Shown: positions 1 through 7,072, numbered from the stretch's first letter. The stretch is DNA of 8,496 nucleotides from Solirubrobacteraceae bacterium (GCA_019683665.1 JADGIB010000150.1:1-8496); one strand, 5' to 3'. Made by a program: numbers and translations. The notes: a model not told the origin generated them from the letters alone.

Positions 1-25
1 GCCCGCGGGCGGGCACGCTGCGCCC

Positions 26-1540
26 ATGGCACCCTCGCTCCCGACCGCCGGCCTGGACCGCCGCACGCTCGAGATCGCGGGCGTGGTCGTGATCGGCCTG
101 ATCATGTCGGTGATCGACACGACGATCGTCAACGTCGCGCTCGAGCGCCTGGCCGCCGACCTCGGCGAGCCGCTGGCGACGATCCAGTGGGTCTCGACCG
201 GGTACCTGCTCGCGCTCGCGGTCGTGATCCCGCTGTCGGGCTGGGCGACCGAGCGCTTCGGCTCCAAGCGCGTGTGGCTGGTGGCGATCGCCGTGTTCGG
301 CGCCGGCTCGGCGCTGTGCGGGCTGTCGGGGTCGGTCGAGCAGCTGATCGCGTTCCGCGCCGTCCAGGGCCTCGGCGGCGGCCTGCTGCTGCCGGTCGGG
401 TTCACGCTCGCCACGCAGGCGGCCGGGCCGCAGCGAGCCGGGCGGGTCCTGTCGCTGATCGGCGTGCCGGTCCTGCTGGGGCCGATCCTCGGCCCGGTCC
501 TCGGCGGCCTCATCGTCGACGAGGTGAGCTGGCACTGGATCTTCTTCGTGAACCTCCCGATCGCGGTGATCGCGTTCTCGCTCGCGTGGCGCCGGCTCGA
601 CGGCGCCGCCGGCCGCCAGGACGCCGGGCGCCTCGACTGGCTCGGCGTCGCGTTCGCCTGCCCGGGGCTCGTCGCCGTCGTCTTCGGGCTGTCGCAGAGC
701 GAGCGTCACGGCGGGTTCGGGGACCCGCTCGCGCTCGGCCCGATCCTCGGCGGGGCGGCGCTGCTGGCCGCGTTCGCCGGCCACGCGCTGCGCGCCGACC
801 GGCCGCTCGTCGACCTGCGGCTGTTCCGCGCGCCCGCGTTCGCGGCCGCCGCCGGCGCGACGTTCCTGCTCGCCCTCTCGCTCTTCGGCGCGATCCTCCT
901 GCTGCCGCTCTACTTCCAGGTCGACCGGGGCGAGAGCGCCCTGCATGCCGGCCTGCTCATGGCGCCGCAGGGGCTCGGGACGGCGATCGCGCTGCCGGTC
1001 AGCGGCCGGATCACCGACCGGCTCGGCGGCGGCCCGGTCGTCGTCGCCGGGACCGTGCTCGCGACGCTGGCGACGCTGCCGTGGGCGTTCGTCGCCGCCG
1101 GCACCCCGTACCCGCTGCTCATGGCGCTGCTGTTCGTGCGCGGTCTCGGGATGGGGGCGTCGATGCAGCCGGCGCTCGCCGCCGCGCTCGCCGTCCTGCG
1201 CACCGACCAGGTCCCGCGCGCGACCGCGGCGCTGAACACGCTGCGCCAGGTCGGCGCCTCGATCGGCACCGCGGCCGCCGCCGTCCTGCTCGTCGGCCAG
1301 ACCCAGGCCGTGCTGCCGCCCGCGCGCGGCGAGGCCGGCGGCCTGGCGCCGCTGCCGCCCGCGCTGCGCGCCGAGGTCGCCGAGCCGCTGGCGGGCGCGT
1401 TCGGCCACGTCTTCGCGTGGGCGGCGGCCGCGACCGCGCTGGCGATCGTCGGCGGGCTCGTCCTGTGGTGGGCCGAGACCCGGACGCGGCGGCGGGTCGC
1501 CGGCGCGTCCGCGCAGGAGCCACGGGTCGCCGAGGGGTAG
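26..1540 (+). CDS. DHA2-family MFS multidrug exporter (EmrB/QacA type)
   Basis: A 504-residue inner-membrane transporter, full length for the 14-helix DHA2 branch of the major facilitator superfamily, whose members usually export drugs or other toxic compounds by proton antiport. The first helix ends in the branch signature DTTIVNVAL (residues 31-39). The loop 2-3 motif A appears as SGWATERFGSKR (71-82). The antiporter motif C in helix 5 is seen as GVPVLLGPILGPVLGG (146-161), followed by WHWIFFVNLP (169-178), typical of EmrB/QacA proteins. The rest is alternating hydrophobic helices and a short basic cytosolic tail. The ATG at 26 gives the expected short N-terminus before helix 1; no good ribosome site is visible in the 25 bases upstream. 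The substrate cannot be told from sequence. Its last codons and stop form one copy of a 36-base direct repeat found again at 7105-7140. Confidence 0.93.
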   Translation: MAPSLPTAGLDRRTLEIAGVVVIGLIMSVIDTTIVNVALERLAADLGEPLATIQWVSTGYLLALAVVIPLSGWATERFGSKRVWLVAIAVFGAGSALCGLSGSVEQLIAFRAVQGLGGGLLLPVGFTLATQAAGPQRAGRVLSLIGVPVLLGPILGPVLGGLIVDEVSWHWIFFVNLPIAVIAFSLAWRRLDGAAGRQDAGRLDWLGVAFACPGLVAVVFGLSQSERHGGFGDPLALGPILGGAALLAAFAGHALRADRPLVDLRLFRAPAFAAAAGATFLLALSLFGAILLLPLYFQVDRGESALHAGLLMAPQGLGTAIALPVSGRITDRLGGGPVVVAGTVLATLATLPWAFVAAGTPYPLLMALLFVRGLGMGASMQPALAAALAVLRTDQVPRATAALNTLRQVGASIGTAAAAVLLVGQTQAVLPPARGEAGGLAPLPPALRAEVAEPLAGAFGHVFAWAAAATALAIVGGLVLWWAETRTRRRVAGASAQEPRVAEG

Positions 1541-1547
1541 CCCGCCG
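1512..1547 (+). repeat. Left copy of 36-base direct repeat at the exporter's 3' end
   Basis: These bases cover the last codons, the stop codon and seven bases beyond the exporter gene. They match 7105-7140 at 32 of 36 positions in the same orientation, including 14 identical bases in a row (1527-1540). The encoded tail is AQEPRVAEG-stop here and TQDPRIAEG-stop in the other copy. This copy completes the exporter. I infer an attachment-site-like or duplicated gene end at the left border of the five-gene block. Confidence 0.75.
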
Positions 1548-1585
1548 TCGCCGCGGTCTCGGGGGCGCCGTTCCGTCCGCGCGCC

Positions 1586-1593
1586 TGTCAGAT
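1586..1593 (+). promoter_or_regulatory. Candidate promoter/operator octamer upstream of the sigma gene
   Basis: The octamer TGTCAGAT ends 29 bases before the sigma-factor ATG. The same octamer ends 28 bases before the start codon at 3804. It could be read as an extended -10 element (TG, one base, then CAGATT), which would place the transcript start about 20 bases before the ATG, or as a regulator site. Further similarity follows in the leader: CGACTGA then GACGAC in both. Assignment as a promoter is inference. Confidence 0.4.
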
Positions 1594-1622
1594 TCCCGTG
1601 CGCACACGCGACCGACCGACTG

Positions 1623-2318
1623 ATGACGACGGCGTCCGTCCCGAACCCGATCGAGTCCCGCCGCCTGCGGGAGGACGAGCTGCTGCGGCGCTACTGCCAC
1701 CATCGCGACCGCGGGGACGAGCAGGCGCTCGACGTGTGGCGGCAGCTCGCGATCCGCAGCTACGACCGGGTCGTCGCGCTGGCGAAGGCGTTCCGCTTCC
1801 CCGGTGGCGAGCGGCTCGCCCCCGAGGACGCCGCCGACGCGGCGCACGAGGCGTTCCTGCGCGTCGTCACGATGGGCGAGAGGTTCAACGGCTCGTCGGT
1901 CGGGGAGCTGCGCGCGGCGATCCACCGCTGCGTGCAGTACGCCTGCCTCGACCACGGGCGGCGTGCGCTGCGCCACCGGAAGCGGCAGGCGGGAAGCCTG
2001 GACGAGCGCCATGACGGCGCGCCCGACGACGGCCCGTTCGCGGCCGCGATCGCGCGGGAGTCCCTGGAGCGGGCCGAGCTCGCCGCCGACGCGGAGGCCG
2101 ACGAGGAGCGCCGGCGGGCCGCCGCCGGGCTGGTCGCGTGGGCCATCGGCCGGATCCGCAACGAGAACTATCGTGCCGTCCTGCAGCTCACCTTCGTCGA
2201 GCGGCTGGATGCCGCGGCGATCGCCGAGCGGCTCGGCATCACCCTCGACAACGTGTACGCCCGCCGCCGTCGCGGCCTGAAGCAACTGGAGACGATCCTC
2301 CGTGACCAGCGAGCGTGA
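1623..2318 (+). CDS. ECF-like RNA polymerase sigma factor
   Basis: A 231-residue protein with the sigma-2/sigma-4 layout of a group IV-like sigma factor. A sigma-2-like region spans about residues 30-118 and includes EDAADAAHEAFLRVV (68-82), which resembles the core-binding helix, followed by a basic segment (113-122). An acidic linker leads to a sigma-4 region (about 168-226) whose helix-turn-helix, DAAAIAERLGITLDNVYARR (197-216), would read a -35 element. It is slightly longer than a minimal ECF factor, mainly through the linker. The ATG at 1623 has no clear ribosome site; the leader is rich in CGAC repeats. It shares 17 bases with the downstream XRE gene, so the two are very likely translated together. 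There is no membrane anti-sigma factor nearby; the XRE partner is the best candidate for control. Its target promoters are unknown. Confidence 0.88.
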   Translation: MTTASVPNPIESRRLREDELLRRYCHHRDRGDEQALDVWRQLAIRSYDRVVALAKAFRFPGGERLAPEDAADAAHEAFLRVVTMGERFNGSSVGELRAAIHRCVQYACLDHGRRALRHRKRQAGSLDERHDGAPDDGPFAAAIARESLERAELAADAEADEERRRAAAGLVAWAIGRIRNENYRAVLQLTFVERLDAAAIAERLGITLDNVYARRRRGLKQLETILRDQRA

Positions 2319-2928
2319 ACGGGTCCTGAGCGATTTCATCGACGCCTGGAACGCGGGCCGGCGCCCCGACGTCGACGCCTTCCTCGCCCAGGTCGCGGCG
2401 GCCGAACGCGACGCGCTCGCCGACGAGATCGCCGCGTTCGTGGCCTGGGCGCCCGACCCCGACTACGACGACGACGCGATGGTCGCGGTGACGGCCGAGG
2501 CGGTCACGGCGCTCGCCGCGGCCGGGGCGGCCGAGCCGGCGTCGTGGTGGTCGGCGTGGATGCCGCTGCTGCGCGAGCGGGCCGCGCTGACGCGCGCCGG
2601 GCTGGCCGCCCGCCTCGGCGAGCGGCTCGGGCTCGCCGCGGGCGCGCGCGCGAAGACCGAGCGCTACCTCGCCGAGCTCGAGGGCGGCCGGCTCGACCCG
2701 TCCGGGCTGTCGCGCCGGCTGCTCGACGCGCTCGCGGGCGCGCTGGGGATCGGCGCGGACGTGCTCCACGACGCCGCCCACGGCCGCCCCGCCGCCGCGC
2801 CGCTGTTCCGGGGCGACGACGTCTCCTCCGGGGCGGCGGCGGCCCTCGACGTGCTCGCCGACGCGCTGACGGCGGAGGTGCGCGACGGCTGGGACGAGGT
2901 CGACGTGCTGTTCCGCGGCGGCGCCTGA
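2302..2928 (+). CDS. XRE-type helix-turn-helix protein coupled to the sigma factor
   Basis: A soluble 208-residue protein starting with a GTG inside the end of the sigma gene (17-base overlap). Residues 86-155 look like an expanded XRE/Cro helix-turn-helix: LRERAALTRAGLAARLGE (90-107), then an insertion, then LEGGRLDPSGLSRRLLDALA (126-145). The N-terminal 50 residues, with DFIDAWNAGRRPDVDAFLAQ (11-30), resemble the short helical motif found ahead of Ser/Thr kinase domains and in sigma-partner proteins of some bacteria; that likeness is from memory. The acidic C-terminus ends in EVRDGWDEVDVLF (192-204). No membrane segment is seen. I infer a cytoplasmic regulator of the neighbouring sigma factor, either as a repressor or as an anti-sigma-like partner, and a possible target of the convergent ImmA-type protease. 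DNA binding has not been shown for this arrangement. Confidence 0.8.
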   Translation: MTSERERVLSDFIDAWNAGRRPDVDAFLAQVAAAERDALADEIAAFVAWAPDPDYDDDAMVAVTAEAVTALAAAGAAEPASWWSAWMPLLRERAALTRAGLAARLGERLGLAAGARAKTERYLAELEGGRLDPSGLSRRLLDALAGALGIGADVLHDAAHGRPAAAPLFRGDDVSSGAAAALDVLADALTAEVRDGWDEVDVLFRGGA

Positions 2929-2929
2929 C

Positions 2930-2960
2930 GCCGTCGGCGGTCGCGGGACGGCGCGACGGC
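2930..2960. terminator. Possible bidirectional hairpin between convergent genes
   Basis: The 32-base gap between the XRE stop and the ImmA stop holds the perfect inverted repeat GCCGTCG (2930-2936) and CGACGGC (2954-2960). An overlapping alternative stem is CCGTC/GACGG (2931-2935 with 2947-2951). No T-run follows on either strand, so it is not a textbook intrinsic terminator. The position between convergent genes is what supports the call. Confidence 0.3.
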
Positions 2961-3743
2961 TCAGCCGGCGCCCGGCGAGGGGACCCCGCAGGCGGACAGG
3001 GCGCGGTCGACGTCGGCCGCCGGGCGCCCGATGTGGCGGGCGACGTCCGCGATCCCGAGGCCGCCGTCGACGAAGCGGCCGAGCGGGCTGTCGCGCAGCG
3101 CGGGCGGGATCCGCGGCGGCCCGGCTGCGGCGGCGGCCGCGACGGCGTCGTCGGGCTCGCCGAGGCCGAGGCGCTCGATGAGCTCCAGGTGCTCCCCCTC
3201 CTGGATCCGCCGGTCGAGGCGGTCGCGGAGGGCGTCGTCGGCGAGCACGCCGCAGGTGGCCAGGCGGATGCGCGCCATCCGGGCGCTCACGCCGAACGCG
3301 CAGGCGACCCTCACGACGGTCTCCAGCGTCACCGGCGCGGGCCGCACCGGGAAGCGGCGCTCGACCGCGGCCCGCGGCACGAGGAACTCGGCGGCGAACG
3401 CGTTGGCCTCGACCTCGCGCGGGTCGCCGACGAGCCCGCCGAGTGCCGCCTCGTCGTCGACGACCGACCCGTGCTGGAGGTGGTGGTGGGCGTACTCGTG
3501 GGCGACGGTGAAGCGTTGGCGCCCCGTCGGCTGGGTGCCGTTGACGAACAGCAGCGGCCGGTCGCGCCGGGTCAGGTAGGCGCCCGCGACCTCGTCGCCG
3601 AGGTCGAGCACGACGACGTGCACGCCGGCCCGCTCCTCGAGCGTCGCGACCACGTCCGGCAGCGGCTGGTCGGGCGGCAGCCCGAGCGCGGCGCGGGCCT
3701 TGCGCGCGCGGCCGATCCCGCGGTTGGTGTGAATGCTCGCCAC
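2961..3743 (-). CDS. ImmA/IrrE-family zinc metalloprotease
   Basis: About 260 residues if translation starts at the GTG at 3743. A longer open frame runs upstream to 4091, but it crosses the divergent gene and has no family likeness there. The zinc site is clear: FTVAHEYAHHHLQHG (residues 78-92) carries HExxH with His82, Glu83 and His86. The glutamate of EANAFAAEFLVP (112-123) is the probable third ligand. The metalloprotease domain covers about 30-165; the last ~95 residues are an Ala-rich, helix-prone tail without a recognised fold. Family members such as ImmA of ICEBs1 and Deinococcus IrrE cleave HTH-type repressors after DNA damage. Here the gene converges on the XRE gene with a 32-base gap, so that protein is the natural candidate substrate (inference). 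It diverges from the helicase unit and shares a 60-base control region with it. Confidence 0.87.
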   Translation of the reverse strand: MASIHTNRGIGRARKARAALGLPPDQPLPDVVATLEERAGVHVVVLDLGDEVAGAYLTRRDRPLLFVNGTQPTGRQRFTVAHEYAHHHLQHGSVVDDEAALGGLVGDPREVEANAFAAEFLVPRAAVERRFPVRPAPVTLETVVRVACAFGVSARMARIRLATCGVLADDALRDRLDRRIQEGEHLELIERLGLGEPDDAVAAAAAAGPPRIPPALRDSPLGRFVDGGLGIADVARHIGRPAADVDRALSACGVPSPGAG

Positions 3744-3767
3744 GTCGCCGAGTAAAGCGCCCGAACG

Positions 3768-3775
3768 TGTCAGAT
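3768..3775 (+). promoter_or_regulatory. Second copy of the octamer, in the ImmA/small-gene divergent region
   Basis: TGTCAGAT lies in the 60-base region between the protease start (3743, minus) and the small gene's ATG (3804, plus), ending 28 bases before that ATG. The spacing matches the copy before the sigma gene. The leader that follows also shares CGACTGA-GACGAC with the sigma leader. It may drive the small gene plus helicase, or act on both divergent promoters. Confidence 0.4.
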
Positions 3776-3803
3776 CGCGAGCGCGGCCGACGACTGAGAC
3801 GAC

Positions 3804-4220
3804 ATGTGGCTGATGACGACCCGCGGCTTCTACAGCGTCGTCGCGCACCGCACCCTGCCGGCGGAGGTGCTCGTGCGCACGCGCACCCGAGCGGACCTCG
3901 AGGCGCTGGAGGAGCTGATCGGCCCGATCGACATCTTCGCGACCCCGCGCGCCGACTACCCGTGGCGGGCGGTCGTCTCGCGCGAGCGCTGGTCGGCGGC
4001 GGCCGTCCTCCTCACCGCCGAGATCGACTACGAGGACTTCAAGACCGCCGTCGCCGAGCGGCAGGGGGATGCGCGCGAGGCCGTCTACCACGACGTCTGG
4101 ATGACGCTGCGCCGCGGGCTGCCGGGGTCCGCGGCGCCGGCCGCCGCGCCCGAGCGCGCCGGCCCGCCGCCCGAGCGCTTCCCGGGCACGCCCGCCGAGC
4201 GCTCGTGCGCAGCCGGCTGA
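3804..4220 (+). CDS. Small conserved protein of unknown function upstream of the helicase
   Basis: A 138-residue soluble protein. The first ~105 residues look like a compact conserved actinobacterial family that I recall only as hypothetical: an N-terminal MWLMTTRGFYSVV (1-13), then DIFATPRADYPWRAVVSRE (43-61), IDYEDFKTAVAERQ (74-87) and YHDVWMTL (95-102), rich in aromatic residues. The final ~30 residues (108-138) are a Pro/Ala/Arg/Gly-rich tail, probably disordered. It starts at the ATG at 3804, with no strong ribosome site, and ends 41 bases before the helicase ATG, so the two are probably co-transcribed. A long overlapping frame (3767-4261) that extends the helicase upstream is a shadow of this gene. 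No catalytic motif is visible, and a role with the helicase is only suggested by position. Confidence 0.8.
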   Translation: MWLMTTRGFYSVVAHRTLPAEVLVRTRTRADLEALEELIGPIDIFATPRADYPWRAVVSRERWSAAAVLLTAEIDYEDFKTAVAERQGDAREAVYHDVWMTLRRGLPGSAAPAAAPERAGPPPERFPGTPAERSCAAG

Positions 4221-4261
4221 TCACGCCCGACCTTCGAGAGGTGCCCGAACCGAACCGACCG

Positions 4262-7057
4262 ATGCCTGTTCCCGACGACCTGACGCTGATCGACGAGTTC
4301 CGCCAAGCGCTCGCTGACGAGCTCGACGCCGCACGACGCGGGCCGGCAGCCGACCCCGTCCCGCTGGTGGACGGCCGCCGCGTGGCCCGAGTCGGCGAGC
4401 GCACGCGCTACCGGTTCACGGCCGAGCGGGAGCTGCCGCGCACCCTGACCCAGGACGCCGACGTCCAGCTGCACCTCGACGACCGGAACGTTCGCTCCAC
4501 CGTCGTTCGCGTCGAGGGTCTCGACATCACCCTGGCGACCGAGGAGGATCTCGGGGCGCGGATCGAGCGGGCCGCGTTGGCGTGGGATCCGACGTTCCTG
4601 CTCGAGAAGCTCTCGAAGCGACTGCGGGAGCGCCGCCAGGAGGACAACCGCGGCGGCGCGCTGCTGCTCCGTCACCTGACCGAGCCGGGCCGGTTCGACG
4701 AGGCCGAGCTCGATGGCCTCAACGAGGACCAGGAGCGGGCGGTCCGGCGGGCGCTGGCCAGCGCCTGCACGTTCATCTGGGGACCTCCGGGGACTGGGAA
4801 GACGCAGACGATCGGTCGCCTCGTCGCCGAGCTCGTCCGGCGTGGCCGGTCCGTCCTGCTCGTCTCGCACACGAACGTCGCGATCGACGAGGCCCTCCTG
4901 CGTGCGGCCGACCTGCTCGGCGACGACCTGCCCGACGGTCGGGTGCTGCGGTTCGGGCCGGGCTACGGGCCGCGGCTGGCCGGGCGCCCGCGGCTGCTGG
5001 CGAAGACGCACGTCGACGAACGCGACGCGGACCTGGCCGAGAGGATCGAGCATCTGCGCAGCACCATCGAGGCGCGATGGCGCGACGCCGAGCACGATCA
5101 TCGCGCCGTCCAGCTGCATGACTGGGCAGGTGCGCTGCCGCGCGATCTGCAGCGTCTCCGTCGGCTCGAGCGGGAGCGCGATCGAGCGCTGCGAAACCTC
5201 GAGCTGGTCGAGCAGGACATCGAGCGGCGCCGGGCGCGAGGCAGCCGGCTCAACGGGGACCTCGACCGCCGGCGCGCGCAGACGACGCGGGACCAGGCCA
5301 TCGACGCCCGTCGCGCCCACCTCGATGCCCTGTGCGAGGTGCCTGGGCGCTACGGGTTGCTGGACGACGCGCCCGAGCGCGTCACCGCCGAGCACCTCGA
5401 GGCGATCCGCGAACGCGTCGACGACGAGCTGGACGGCATCGACATCGAAGCAGCTCGTGCCCGGGACGCCGCTGCGCAGCAGCAGCTCGATCGGCTGGAG
5501 GGCCAGCGTCGAGCGTGCGAGCGCGAGCGCGAGCGGATCGAAGACGACCTGGTCGCCGACGCGCAGGTCGTCGCCTGCACGCTCACCGCCGCGTATGCGC
5601 GATCGGCGATCGCCGGACGCACCTACGACACGGTCGTGATCGACGAGGTGTCGATCGCGCCGATCCCGGCCGCCTGGTTCGCGGCCAACCTCGCCGAGCG
5701 GGCGGTCGCGGCCGTCGGCGACTTCCGCCAGCTCGCTCCGATCGCGCTGGCGGAGACCCGCATGGCGAACCGGTGGTTGAAGCGCGATGCGTTCGAGGCG
5801 TCGGGGATCGTCGACGAGCACGAGGCCGGGCGCCGGCCGCCGGAGCTGGTCGCGCTGACGAGGCAGCACCGGATGGAGCGGCGGATCAGCGAGCTGGCGA
5901 GGCGCCTGGCCTACGGCACCGTGCTGCAGGACGCCCAAGGGACGGACGACGATCGCGAGCTCGATCCGTGGTTCGCGCGCGGTGCGGGGTTCGACGACCC
6001 GACGACGCTCGTGAACCTCGAGCCGCTGGCGCCCTGGGCGAGCACCGTTCGACGGGGCGACCGATCGAGCCGGCTGAACGTCCTCTCGGCCGCGGTCACG
6101 ATCGACGTCGTCAAGCGGCTGCTGCGGCAGGACCGCCCCGCCCCGGACGAGGGGCGGCGCCGGGTGCTGGTCATCACTCCGTACCGTCCGCAGGCGGAGC
6201 TGCTGGGAGCCATGATCCGGGCTCGCAGGCTCAGCAGGGACGCGACCGCCGGCACGATCCACGCCTTCCAGGGCAGCGAGGCGTCGGTCGTGGTGCTGGA
6301 CCTGACCGTCGCGGGGCCGCACTACCGGGCAGCGATCTTCGACGACGGACGCAACGACGAGTTCCGCCGGTTGCTCAACGTCGCGGTCACGCGGGCGCGC
6401 CGGCGGCTCGTCGTGGTCGGCGATCTCGGGTTCGTCAGGGAGCGGGCGAAGCCGACGACGCCGATTCGGCTCCTGCTCAGAGCGCTCATCGGCAGCCGGG
6501 AGCTCCCCGCGGCCGACCTGCCGGCGCAGGCGCCGCAGAGCTTGGTGGAACGGGTCGTCGGAACGGCTCGGGACGCCGTCATCTGGTTCGTCCACGATCC
6601 GAATCGCGAGCGAGCGCTGAGCGAGCAGCTCCGTGCCGTGGCCTCGCGCGGCGTGACCGTTCACGTCGTCGGCCCGCAGGGCATGGAGCACCGCCTCGGC
6701 ATCCGCTCGGCGGCGACCGAGCTGCACGACGCGGGAGCGGCCGTGCACGTCAAGCGCCCCCTCCGCGAGTCGCTGCTGATCGTGGACGGGCGGTTCATCT
6801 TCGTGCGCGGACGGGGGATGGACGGGTGGAGCGTGTGGGACGACCCGCGGGTTGCGGCGCAGGTCGCCCGCGCGCATCAGGTGGAGCTCATCGCCTCGCT
6901 GCCGGACCGCCACCGGCAGCCGGGGTGCGACGGCGTCTTCGTGCTCGGCGAGGGAGACCACCGGTCGCCCGGGCTGTACGCACGGTGCCCGGCGTGCGGG
7001 GCCTCGGCGAGCAGCGCGCCACCCCGCGAGGCCGAGCAGGCGTCCGCAGCGCCGTAG
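4262..7057 (+). CDS. UPF1-type SF1 helicase with C-terminal PLD-like domain (Mokosh type II-like)
   Basis: A 931-residue cytoplasmic protein. The superfamily 1 helicase motifs run in order: Q motif LNEDQERAV (153-161), Walker A GPPGTGKT (174-181), Walker B VVIDEVS (458-464), GDFRQLAP (486-493), RQHRM (534-538), VITPYRPQ (637-644), TIHAFQGSEA (665-674) and NVAVTRAR (706-713). About 180 charged residues between Walker A and B form a predicted coiled coil. Residues ~760-875 resemble a phospholipase-D nuclease domain, but its HxKxxxxD site reads RESLLIVD (835-842). Near the end, Cys889 and CPAC (909-912) look like a zinc ribbon lacking one cysteine. The type II Mokosh phage-defence system is a single protein with this helicase plus PLD order. 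I chose the ATG at 4262, clear of the upstream gene; GTGs at 4241 and 4205 are alternatives. Helicase identity is firm; the defence role is inference. Confidence 0.88.
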   Translation: MPVPDDLTLIDEFRQALADELDAARRGPAADPVPLVDGRRVARVGERTRYRFTAERELPRTLTQDADVQLHLDDRNVRSTVVRVEGLDITLATEEDLGARIERAALAWDPTFLLEKLSKRLRERRQEDNRGGALLLRHLTEPGRFDEAELDGLNEDQERAVRRALASACTFIWGPPGTGKTQTIGRLVAELVRRGRSVLLVSHTNVAIDEALLRAADLLGDDLPDGRVLRFGPGYGPRLAGRPRLLAKTHVDERDADLAERIEHLRSTIEARWRDAEHDHRAVQLHDWAGALPRDLQRLRRLERERDRALRNLELVEQDIERRRARGSRLNGDLDRRRAQTTRDQAIDARRAHLDALCEVPGRYGLLDDAPERVTAEHLEAIRERVDDELDGIDIEAARARDAAAQQQLDRLEGQRRACERERERIEDDLVADAQVVACTLTAAYARSAIAGRTYDTVVIDEVSIAPIPAAWFAANLAERAVAAVGDFRQLAPIALAETRMANRWLKRDAFEASGIVDEHEAGRRPPELVALTRQHRMERRISELARRLAYGTVLQDAQGTDDDRELDPWFARGAGFDDPTTLVNLEPLAPWASTVRRGDRSSRLNVLSAAVTIDVVKRLLRQDRPAPDEGRRRVLVITPYRPQAELLGAMIRARRLSRDATAGTIHAFQGSEASVVVLDLTVAGPHYRAAIFDDGRNDEFRRLLNVAVTRARRRLVVVGDLGFVRERAKPTTPIRLLLRALIGSRELPAADLPAQAPQSLVERVVGTARDAVIWFVHDPNRERALSEQLRAVASRGVTVHVVGPQGMEHRLGIRSAATELHDAGAAVHVKRPLRESLLIVDGRFIFVRGRGMDGWSVWDDPRVAAQVARAHQVELIASLPDRHRQPGCDGVFVLGEGDHRSPGLYARCPACGASASSAPPREAEQASAAP

Positions 7058-7072
7058 CTTCAGGAGCGCTCC

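Noticed and set aside
1..10. Palindrome GCCCGCGGGC at the window start as a terminator or operator
   Set aside because: Ten bases of pure G/C at the edge with no context upstream; common by chance in this base composition.
1119..2339. Minus-strand open frame of 406 residues over the exporter end and the sigma gene
   Set aside because: No domain features, Arg/Pro-rich composition, and it runs antisense to two well-supported genes.
2544..3755. Plus-strand open frame of 403 residues over the XRE gene and antisense to ImmA
   Set aside because: Arg/Ala/Gly-rich shadow of the XRE gene and of the ImmA gene, whose zinc-site motif on the other strand is unambiguous.
3744..4091. N-terminal extension of the ImmA/IrrE gene to an ATG at 4091
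   Set aside because: It would overlap the divergent small gene and adds sequence with no family likeness; the GTG at 3743 fits the domain start.
3767..4261. Upstream extension of the helicase frame by 165 residues
   Set aside because: The extension is Arg/Ala-rich low-complexity sequence in a shifted frame over the small gene at 3804-4220, which has the better coding character.
6746..6754. HVK (residues 829-831) as the PLD catalytic His-Lys pair
   Set aside because: The spacing to the conserved Asp is six residues too long; the position next to LLIVD is the true equivalent and reads RES.
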